From Kingdonia uniflora (lineage: Eukaryota; Streptophyta; Magnoliopsida; Ranunculales; Circaeasteraceae), in the NCBI GenBank assembly GCA_014058105.1, contig JACGCM010000786.1, forward strand, positions 930,001 through 994,000: a DNA stretch of 64,000 bases, given 5' to 3'. This document shows, one piece after another, positions 49,101-56,400 of this stretch. A model generated the notes under the pieces. The model was not told where the DNA came from. It worked only from the letters and a program-made list of their open reading frames with translations, and made no database searches. The translations under genes were made by a program, and so were the position numbers. Every line of letters starts with the position of its first letter. The first letter of the stretch is position 1.

Positions 49101-50761
49101 GTAGAAGGTACGATCTTAGAAGTTAGAGATTCGTTATTTAAAGTAGAAGATATGACGTTTGAAATTGGAGATGCGTCGGTCGAAGTAGAAGCTGTGACAT
49201 TCTGAGATGAAGTTTGAGGAACTACTATGGAGAAGAACGACGTTATCTCGATAGTATGCTTATCACGATTGTGTTTTCCCAATCCATGATGAAGCAAACT
49301 ATAATTTATAGGAAAAAAATTTGTTTATTAAACATCAAAAGAAGATAAAACAAATAGCTTACTGCCTACATTATTTGGGCGGGAAATCTACACAAAGTCA
49401 CATATCAAGTATATATAAAATAATTTTGAGGAAAACCCATGTGATTTACAATTCCAAATAATATAATTAATAAGTAATAAAGAAAATAAATAAAGCCAAT
49501 ATTAAGAGGTTGATAATGCAATTGGGGTTTTAGATATCAATAAACATATACAAATTTGTCAAACATCATAATCAATTATTCATCACAAAAACTTAAATAA
49601 AATTGTAGATTACGCAATTGGAATTTACCTTGGAGTTGGGAAGAGAGTTGCCAATGTATGACCAGATTCAATTTGGGGAAGATAAGATGTAAATTAGGTT
49701 TATACAAAACCGCAATGTCTACTTCTTCTCTCTAGATGGCAAGTTGTACTTGTAAGGGAGTCCAACAATGCTCGCAAATCGCAAGTCACAAGTTCAAGGG
49801 AGAGAGAAAAAGAGTTACATGTTTTAAGAACTAAGTTGTTTTGAAGAGCTCGGTTTCTCTTCGTGAGATAAAAGAGGGGATTTTAGTTGATGTGTTGGGC
49901 TGGACCTCTTGGGGTCAAGTCTAATATATAGGTTTGGTACATATATATATATATATGGGAGAGGATCTGTGGACACCCCCTTTAAGAACACGCCTCTAGG
50001 CACTCTACTTTTGGAACACCTAAAGATGTTTCAAGAAGTTTTATCTGTATGGATCTGATCTCCTTATTATTTAGATCATATATGTAAATTATTAGGACAT
50101 TCCAACATCATAAAACATAACATCAAAATTGGGATAAAATCGACATCTAAAAACAGGAACAATACAGTATTATTCAAATATTTTTTTAATGGTAATAGAA
50201 ATGTCGGAATGACTTGAAGTATTTGTAAGGATGCTTTACATGATAAGGAGATCACATCCATACGGCTAAAACTTTAACATCTTTATGTGATAATATATAT
50301 AATAGTTTTTTTTTAAACCAAGCTAGTCTTTTTAACCAAGCTGGTTGTGGTTGTTACTTTGTAACATGTAACTTTCTTGTTAGATTGTATCAAAATCATA
50401 TTATCACATAAAAACATAGGCCCTAAGAATGGCAAATATTGTTTTTGTAAAAGTTGTTGCTCCAAGTTCACTACATTTATTGAATTGAACTATCAAAGAA
50501 AATTGCCTCCTGTTTAACTATAAATTATTTCCTCCTGTTCAGATCATCAACATGCCTGGGAATCCAAATGCGGTTGCAGAGTGCATGGAAGCCTTGATTC
50601 CCGTGCTTAAGCATGCAATGAAGCAAATAAAGGGAGATAAGAGAGAGAAGCATCCCAGCCATGTCCCTCATGCACAAGCCGAGTCCACAGATACTTGGGA
50701 AAAAAGTTATAAGTTGGCTTCTGGTGACGTGGAGGAACATACTTGTCCTTGTTCACATTGA
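19150..50761 (+). CDS. CNX1: Molybdenum cofactor biosynthesis protein CNX1 (MoeA-MogA fusion)
   Basis: Catalyses the last steps of molybdenum cofactor synthesis in the cytosol. The C-terminal G domain adenylates molybdopterin, and the N-terminal E domain inserts molybdate and releases AMP. Thirteen exons join in frame to 664 residues: 19150-19326, 25296-25422, 26351-26481, 28794-28895, 28984-29067, 36262-36489, 36870-37060, 38650-38754, 39560-39868, 44064-44221, 44444-44550, 45450-45506 and 50543-50761. All introns are GT-AG. E domain: [72 protein letters not shown] linker lies near residues 440-460. G domain, about 462-664: [58 protein letters not shown]; the Asp residues of PDRSGPR and VVPDE match the catalytic pair known in Arabidopsis CNX1G. 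Length agrees with Arabidopsis (670). ATG 19150 was chosen because the open frame upstream to 18949 is leader with no conservation. Introns 1, 5, 9 and 12 are swollen by transposons, yet no exon is damaged. Confidence 0.97.
19327..20430. mobile_element. CNX1 intron 1, left part: possible LTR fragment
   Basis: After native-looking intron sequence, about 19975-20427 resembles a plus-strand LTR. It has a TATA-like TCTATAAAAGGGAC near 20220, a possible polyadenylation signal CAATAAAG near 20315, and TG...CA-like limits. No flanking duplication was found. It abuts the 3' truncation of the antisense LINE. The short open frame at 19828-20037 is not recognised. Confidence 0.35.
22792..23065 (+). mobile_element. 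Solo-LTR-like insertion within the LINE
   Basis: Starts TGTGATATTTTACACTACAA and ends TTCTTCCATCA, so it has TG...CA limits. It carries a TATA box CTCTATAAATAGG near 22918 and a CAATAAAG signal near 22986, the usual plant LTR layout in 274 bp. It separates LINE reverse transcriptase fragments. A 5-bp target-site duplication was not evident at these limits, so boundaries may be off by a few bases. Confidence 0.5.
24031..24166 (-). mobile_element. tRNA-derived SINE inserted in the LINE
   Basis: Read on the minus strand, it has an RNA polymerase III A box TTGGCCCAGTGG (24139-24150) and a perfect B box GGTTCGAAACC (24096-24106). It ends in an A-rich tail (T-run at 24032-24039 on the plus strand). 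It is flanked by a 10-bp target-site duplication with one mismatch: TTGCCCAAGT at 24021-24030 and TTGTCCAAGT at 24167-24176. It splits the LINE endonuclease codons between NTWTK and LGQSSQ, so it landed after the LINE. Confidence 0.88.
24438..24607. mobile_element. 170-bp palindromic element with TGTTGGAG ends
   Basis: Terminal inverted repeats of about 44 bp (TGTTGGAGTATATGTGTGTC at each end, read inward) are nearly perfect. The outermost bases are TG...CA and the element is flanked by a perfect 5-bp duplication TGGTG (24433-24437 and 24608-24612). These traits fit either a foldback/MITE or a tiny solo LTR. It lies at the 5' truncation of the LINE. The open frame at 24432-24641 is an artefact of it. 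Confidence 0.85.
24613..25295. other. CNX1 intron 1, right part
   Basis: AT-rich intron sequence with no element recognised. The last 40 bases give a normal acceptor (TTTTTTTCAG) before exon 2 at 25296. Confidence 0.5.
26482..28793. other. CNX1 intron 3, unassigned
   Basis: 2.3 kb of AT-rich sequence. Several short open frames (minus 26836-27060, plus 27347-27562 and 27755-27988) have no recognisable domain. Parts may be decayed transposon sequence, but I see no terminal repeats or conserved motifs. No gene is supported. Confidence 0.45.
29068..30394. other. CNX1 intron 5, left part
   Basis: AT-rich intronic sequence left of the second LINE. The overlapping open frames at 29829-30126 are not recognised. 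Nothing else is identified. Confidence 0.4.
30395..35780 (-). mobile_element. Decayed LINE, antisense in CNX1 intron 5
   Basis: Reads 5' to 3' on the minus strand. ORF1 starts with ATG at 35611 ([17 protein letters not shown]) but soon meets a stop. A CCHC zinc knuckle [14 protein letters not shown] lies near 33700-33740. The C-terminal part of the reverse transcriptase ([20 protein letters not shown] near 33080; [20 protein letters not shown] near 32840) joins, across an inserted element, to YNEGGL and the zinc-binding RVT region ([15 protein letters not shown] near 31770). A possible RNase H remnant ends it near 30590. The endonuclease and catalytic part of the reverse transcriptase are missing between 33161 and 33560, so it is an internally deleted, dead copy. 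Outer limits are approximate. Confidence 0.82.
32026..32671. mobile_element. hAT-like non-autonomous transposon nested in the LINE
   Basis: 646 bp starting CAGTGTTTAAAAAGGCG and ending so that its complement begins CACTGTTTTAAAAAACGC, an imperfect terminal inverted repeat. The flanks ATGGTGGT (32018-32025) and ATAGTGGT (32672-32679) form an 8-bp target-site duplication with one mismatch, the hAT hallmark. GAGGC/GCCTC-rich subterminal motifs occur at both ends. It carries no transposase. Removing it and one duplication copy restores the LINE frame from VNIYHYH into NEGGL. Confidence 0.85.
37061..38649. other. CNX1 intron 7, unassigned
   Basis: 1.6 kb AT-rich intron. About 37150-38330 has long interspersed stretches that look like decayed minus-strand repeat sequence, but no conserved domain, terminal repeat or RNA gene is recognised. 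Confidence 0.4.
38755..39559. other. CNX1 intron 8
   Basis: 805 bp of AT-rich intron. No repeat, RNA gene or reading frame of note. Confidence 0.5.
39869..41130. other. CNX1 intron 9, left part
   Basis: AT-rich sequence with no recognised domain. The open frames at 40321-40581 overlap on both strands and are unlikely to be coding. Confidence 0.4.
41135..42500 (+). mobile_element. LTR retroelement fragment: LTR, primer-binding site and leader
   Basis: TGGTATCGGAGT at 41527-41538 matches the initiator-tRNA-Met primer-binding site TGGTATCAGAGC at 10 of 12 positions. It follows an LTR-like end (TTGCATCA, ending 41523). The LTR part includes a 77-bp tandem duplication. Beyond the site an open frame (41636-42040, 134 residues, starting [15 protein letters not shown]) could be gag-like or leader sequence, but no domain is recognised. 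I do not see a second LTR, so the right limit is a guess. Confidence 0.55.
41197..41350. repeat. 77-bp tandem duplication inside the LTR-like sequence
   Basis: Copies 41197-41273 and 41274-41350 both start TTTATTGTTGTACTCG and end TTTGGTTTAC, differing at several positions. Duplicated LTR promoter (U3) segments are common in retroelements. Confidence 0.95.
42501..44063. other. CNX1 intron 9, right part
   Basis: Unassigned AT-rich intron apart from a short GC-richer fragment at about 43150-43215 (GTGTCCAGG, GCCGGAGTGTCC, CGTATCGACAC) resembling the GTGTC-rich element in U2AF intron 9. No gene is seen. Confidence 0.45.
44644..44795. repeat. About 73-bp tandem duplication in CNX1 intron 11
   Basis: Copies begin at 44644 and 44717 and share GCAACAATCTTAAGAGTTAT, ACCTACTTCC and CACAAGAGACC. 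The second copy has a few extra bases. It is about 100 bp downstream of the exon 11 donor. Confidence 0.93.
45507..46328. other. CNX1 intron 12, left part
   Basis: AT-rich intron sequence between the exon 12 donor and the hAT element. No feature recognised. Confidence 0.45.
46329..49950 (-). pseudogene. Dead TTF-type hAT transposase, antisense in CNX1 intron 12
   Basis: Minus-strand fragments follow the order of TTF-type zinc finger/DUF4371/hAT-dimerisation proteins. The N-terminal Ser/Thr-rich part is at 49297-48959. The TTF finger is at about 48960-48680 ([21 protein letters not shown]). The DUF4371-like core is at 48166-47645 ([32 protein letters not shown]), continuing in 47678-47157. 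The hAT dimerisation end is at 47167-46718 ([18 protein letters not shown]). In-frame stops (for example at the INS/EWDPAKC junction and before DKYPYTGK) and frame breaks show it is inactive. The left terminus CAGGGGCGGAGCCAGGATTT at 46329 is a typical end of this hAT group, followed by a G-run. I could not find the matching right terminus, so the element is probably truncated there. Confidence 0.85.
50021..50285. mobile_element. Inverted-repeat element (MITE-like) in CNX1 intron 12
   Basis: The left arm, about 50021-50080 (AAAGATGTTTCAAG, GTATGGATCTGATCTCCTTA), and the right arm, about 50230-50285, are inverted copies of roughly 55 bp with about 80 percent identity. They surround a 150-bp AT-rich core. 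Further flanking sequence starting GGGAGAGGATCTGTGGACAC at about 49957 may belong to the same element. Superfamily is not resolved. The right arm ends about 260 bp before the last CNX1 exon. Confidence 0.75.
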
Positions 50762-52474
50762 ACCTCAAAGCCCTCTTTGGTACTTCTGCTTTAACTCCGG
50801 AAATAAATTGCATAGCAATCAGTCTCCGTTGGATTTATACATCCATTTCTCTGGAAGTGCAGTTGGTTTGCCAAGCAGAGCCTCAGAAAGTTTGTAGGTT
50901 GAGCATGCTGGTCTGTAGCTAGGGTCTCTAATATTGTGTGCATGTAGTTGTTTGTGTATAAGGACCTACCCTGTAGTACCAAAGCAGGTGATCATATGTA
51001 TTTATTTCTCCTGTTGCCATTTTTGAACCTACAATTTCATTCCCCCACAAAACCCTTGTTGCAAAAATAGCATGCTCAAGCTTAATTGTTAATCGTTAGG
51101 TTTTTATTCCTTTTCACAGTGATCGTAATAATCAATTCCTTTTCACAGTGTTGTTAACTGTCATGTCTGCTCAATGAAGCAGATGCCCTCTTTTACCCCA
51201 CTGGAATAAAATCCCAGTTTTGCTGTCTCCTATGCGCATCCCTACAGGTAATACTGTCTCCTTGCTTACGAGCATGCCTGGCATACGGCACATTTTCTTC
51301 CAACTGTGCAGAAACTGTGATGTGTTGCGGTTTCAGGAATGCAGCAAATTGACTTACAAGGTGAGAAAAAAAATTACCATATTGAAGCAGAAAAAATGCC
51401 TGCAAATGGATTTCAAAATATCTTGAAGAACTAACTTGTGCGCGCGTCCTTCGGGTGCGTCCTCTGAACTTGGCTAGGGCTAGTTTCTATGCTGAAGGGA
51501 AAGGTTTCAGATTGTTATCCTTGACGTTCGAAGGAAAAAGGTTTATATCTCTTTTACTCGTCATAGTTATATTGTTTTTGAATTTTGATGCATTTGGGGT
51601 TTTGCTTTTTATCTCATACTCATACTCTTACTCTATTGGCGTCAGCTGGAGAACAATGGGCGTGTTTGGGATTCAGGTGAGCGATTTAGAAGCTTATACT
51701 GCATTTTGCCAATTGTTCAACAAAAGGTGATTAGTGTTAGTTTTACCCAAATTCTACCTAATTTTGGACATTTTGGCTAAAACTACGAATGATTTGCCTT
51801 AACAACTACCGTGGTACATCTACAAGAGGGAAGTGAAGAACTAAAAAAGATCGTATGAAAAGGAATCAATAATCACTGTAAGAATATGGTCTACCCACCG
51901 TAAATGGACCCTCAAAAAGTTTTTTGAGCGTTGATAGACCCACAGGTTTCCACTAGTCTTTTTTTTTTTTTTTTTTTTTTTTCTTCAGGTTTCCACATTG
52001 TCGCAATTCACATTGTAGTAGGGGCCTTATCTCGAAAAAGGGAGATTACACTCCTACACCACAGGATTAATGCTCAACTTGGGGCCCTAACAAATGTATT
52101 TAATAGTAACGTAAAGATTCTAATAGACACACTTGCGTGGAGTTTAGAATGGGATTCTTTCACGACTTCTAGCGAGGATTTTAAGATAGGATGGTATAAA
52201 TGGATGAGATTATAAATAGAGGCTCGGGTAGACTGAATCTTCTAACGGAGTTTTTCTCAAGGGTGTATATGGGGGAAATCTCAACCTCTCTATAGTAGCT
52301 CTCCTCTCTTATTTATAGAAGATAGAAAATGTGATACCACTATAAAGAGGTTAAATTACAAGTGTATCCTTCTTTACAGCCTGCACTGGAGTCTATAGTC
52401 AAGCTGTCTTGGGCTTGGTGAGGCAAACAGATACTTAGTGAGGTAGCAAAGGCGTTGTTTTAACTATTGTGTAA

Positions 52475-52637
52475 CAGTTGTTTAATTTACCAGTGGATTT
52501 CTTAGGGTCGGAGGATTTCATCTATCTGTGGGTTTTCTTCGGGATATAGTAAGGTAACAAAGGCAGTTGTTTAATTTACTAGTGAATTTCTTAGGGTCGG
52601 AGGTTTTCACCCATCTGTGGGTTTCCTTCGGGATATA
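52475..52637. repeat. 89-bp-period direct repeat
   Basis: Copies starting at 52475 and 52564 share CAGTTGTTTAATTTAC, ATTTCTTAGGGTCGGAGG and TTCGGGATATA. A partial related piece precedes them near 52441. Intergenic, function unknown. Confidence 0.9.
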
Positions 52638-52949
52638 AATTTTGGGTGTCCTTACTTTCCAGTAATTTAGCTTTTGTCTTGTGTGATTAAATAGGGTATT
52701 TTCGCATTATTGAATTTATTCCCTATTTGATCATCCTCTAGGTCTATTGGCTAGAACCCTGTGAATTTCACTGAAGGCACTGGAGAGGTGGTGCGTTATG
52801 TAGGTGTAACTAGCAATAGACTTTTGACACATTTTTTGATAACATTGCGAAATAGTCTGAAGCTATACACTGTTTTCTTCTAGGTGAGAGAAAAAAAATG
52901 GTCCAACACAACTTCAGGCCGACCCATATCGGGTGACTCGTGCCCTTTT

Positions 52950-53110
52950 CAGCAGCGTTTGGTGGCCCAATGGCTTATGGAGAACGCTAAATCCACCAAA
53001 GGGTTCCGGGATTCAGTACTGTGTTAGTTTGCTAGAGCATTGGACTATAGAGCTTTGTTAGAAGAGTTTGGAGTTCCATTGCTAAGCTTCGGGGTCGTCT
53101 AAAGATTGGA
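52950..53110 (+). mobile_element. Degenerate tRNA-like / SINE fragment
   Basis: A-box-like TGGCCCAATGG at 52963-52973 is followed 28 bases later by a B-box-like GGGTTCCGGGATTC (53001-53014). The A box resembles that of the SINE at 24031-24166. Tail and target-site duplication are not evident, so this is tentative. Confidence 0.35.
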
Positions 53111-53409
53111 CAAAAAACACACCAGCCTCATGCACCTCTGCTAAAATTAGGAAAGTCTTCGAGCTTCTTAAAAGAAGAAAAACAGAACTCTTATGTGTGT
53201 TTTCATAAAACATTTAAGGAAGACATCAGTTTTACAAAATGTAAGTATTGAAATGAGACTTGATTACATAATTTGAAAATACACCTTATGCAATGTTATT
53301 ACAATAAATAATTTCATTCAACTCCATTGAATCCCCTTATTGTCTCATTTTATTTGCTACAATTCAACTCTGTTGAATCTGTTTGTTTACGCATTTTTTC
53401 ATGTAAACA

Positions 53410-56400
53410 TCAAGACTCCTCAATATAGGCAGAATGTTTCTCCACTAGAAGTTTGATTAATGGATTCTCTATTTCGCTCGTCGTACAAGTCTTGTCTCTG
53501 CGAACTATAACCTTTTCGCTGCTTGTGATCATGGTAACTTCATCCTTACGGGTCAAAAGCTCATTGGCCACTACTGCATGCATCTTGTACTTCTTCAGAG
53601 CCGAATCAGCTTTCTCCAATAGTATATTTGAATCCGTCTCCAGCTGCCAAGTGAAGAAAGAGAAACCATCTTGAAAACGTAGTAATATACAAAATCAAAA
53701 AATAAAAGTACCCTGACTTATTATAGATTGTCCTCAAATATAAAAAACAGGTGTTTGATAGTACTGTATCACAAAATTAGACTATCCTATCCTTTTCTTT
53801 TGTGAAGAATACCACAGATAATGATGCTTCCTTGACTGAATTCTATCTAATTGAAGGCATTGTTTTTAATTTTACCTAGACTATGATATTTTTAATGTTT
53901 TTTTTACTTTAAGCATCATTTGTAGCTAGAATTGACCACAACCCGACATTTCAGGATTTGTGATGTGTTATGACGTTCACAAGACCGATATAAAGGTGTG
54001 ATTTATAAAGTAAATTTCTATTCCAGCTTATAATACTACATTTTGAGCCAAAATCTACTGTTATGATTCCTGACCTTTAGGTTATTCCTTTAAGGTATGC
54101 ATGCTTGCATCAAACAATATTGAGTTTCGTGTCTTAAAACTACTCTTAACACAAAACAATATTGTTTAGAATTAAAACACTTAATATTATTTCGCCATTA
54201 GAAATTTCTACACACAAACAGCAATACACAGTGCCGAAACGGTATTTCACCTTGAAAGATATGCAGAAAGCGATGGGAGCCCATTGATTCCTCAGCACCG
54301 ATAGCATTTTTGGAACCTGAGCAAGTTGCAGATCCAGAGGACCCGATGCCGACTGAATCTTGTGTTCAGCCTGCAGATTTATGCAGCTATAAACAACAGC
54401 TGCATTATAAATATAAATACAATCACATGCATATATGTAGATTTTATCCAGAAAAGATCTTTTGGTAATACGAGTCTGTAGAGCCACAAGGAGATGACTC
54501 AACATTTGAATTTAGGCAAGGTGGTGAGGATGATCTTATTCATATGATTATCAACCTTTTAAATCTGCGAAATGTCTATCTTAACTAGCAATATGCATCT
54601 GCAATGATATACGTATGCATCTATGTGTGTTGTTTGAGTGAGCTCCAAGAAACACACACGCATATGAATATTGGTAACAACTGAAACGTTCTCACACACA
54701 CACACACACACCCATACAATTTATTTTTCCTTCCAATTATGGACTTTCAAAGAAGTCCTTGTGATGTTATTTCTTATTCAGTTTAATTCGCCTATTGTGG
54801 CTATTGCTTGATTTGACCAGCAATTTGCAGCATGGTCCACAATAGTAAATGCCTAAAGCCAAATGAAGTACAGATCAAAAGTTTGCATTATTTCTAAATG
54901 CATAAAGACGTGTAATGTAAATCTTCATACTTGTAGTTCTTCCAAAATAGAAATGATAAACAAAAGACATTCTTACCATGCTCTCCCAAGGAACATAGAA
55001 GTCAGATACTGCTGCAGCTAGATAAAACATCCCATGTGACTCAAGGCCCCTCATTGATGTTGCAACCAACCTTAAAATCTGTTTATGATACAAAATTAGA
55101 ACTTCTATGCATCTGAGAAACATTTAAATACTTACCAAAGGTACTTTAAGAAAGGTAATTATACTTAGTTTTTAATAGGTGGTCAGGTAAGAAATGAAGA
55201 TTGCCCTTAAAGTCAGGTATGTGGAAGGAAGGCACACAGACTTTGGCGAGTTAAGTTGCATGTATTGCTCAACAGAAGGAAACCGTAGACACAGTGGAAC
55301 CAGACCTGGAACCAGACCACTAACAAAAAACCAATGGTAATTTGGTTCATGGAAAAGAAGAAGAAAAATCCCTGTGTAAGGTTTCTCGGGAAATTCAGGC
55401 AAGAAACTTGTTTTCGGCATACAACTGAAAACTGACTCAATTTTCACAATCCATAACTAACTTTACTTTCGCCCTTTCACAAACCCTCGACTCAACTCGC
55501 CACAAAAAGATCCTCAGAGCTAAGTAAAAGGAAAAGCTGGACATAGAATCTAAAGATAGATGATGTAGAGAGTAACAAAACATCTTAGGTGTATCGTTCT
55601 CTCCAGAATATATCCTACTTGTCAATTTCACCATGTCATGACAGACTTTCAAGACTGCAATGATATTTTTACCATTCTTCCCTTTTAAAATTAACCAGTG
55701 GCTTAGTGTGTAGATATATCCTATTGGTCAGCCAATTCTTGTGCAAAAATATAAGCCGGTATTTTAAATTATAGTTGCATAGAACAAATGCAAAGTGCCA
55801 AAGCATACCTGAAGATAGTCAAAAATTGTGATGAAGGGAATTTTCAGTAACAAGCCTTCCTCTACAGCCTGGAAAAAATAATATTACACAATTCTCAAAG
55901 TCTCACAAAATTAACTTCGACATAAGCATTAGAAAATGAAAATGACAAAATAAATTATGAATTTGATCGTTCATACAATGTGATGATCTCTGATCACACT
56001 CTTCACAACTTCGGAATGTGATTCGCGCACTGAAACGTCATACAAAGTTGAGTGAGAAGAATAAGCCATTTTTTTGGAGTTTGACTAATTCTAAATAACT
56101 AACAATTTATATTTCAAATACTAACTTTAAGTTGACATATAACTATATTCAACGGTTTACATGTGGGAAACTTGGCTAACAAGTCTTTCTAGTTAACTTC
56201 CCTTGAGAACTTGTGACTTGATTCGTTGAGTCAATGCCCAGCCTTCTAGTTGAGTTCCCTTGAGAACTAGTGGCTTGATTTCCCGAGTCAATGCCCAGCC
56301 TTCTATATACAAAGATACTTACAACACTAGCGGGTTTAGTGTTTTGTGTATTTTTGCTTTGAGTGGCAGGTCGAGGCAAACTTATGATCTAAGATCTATG

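Larger units (their letters stand above)
50762..53409. other. Convergent spacer between CNX1 and PPCS
   Basis: Contains the CNX1 3' UTR on the left, probably ending by about 51100-51200 (several AATAAA-like signals, for example GGAATAAAATC at 51203), and the PPCS 3' UTR on the right. The middle is unassigned and includes a 22-base T-run near 51960-51982. The short open frame 51455-51730 encodes a hydrophobic peptide I do not recognise. No independent gene is supported. Confidence 0.5.

Noticed and set aside
51955..51982. Long T-run as a transcription terminator or RNA gene end
   Set aside because: No promoter or structured RNA precedes it. Such runs are common in this AT-rich DNA and may be a retroelement tail.
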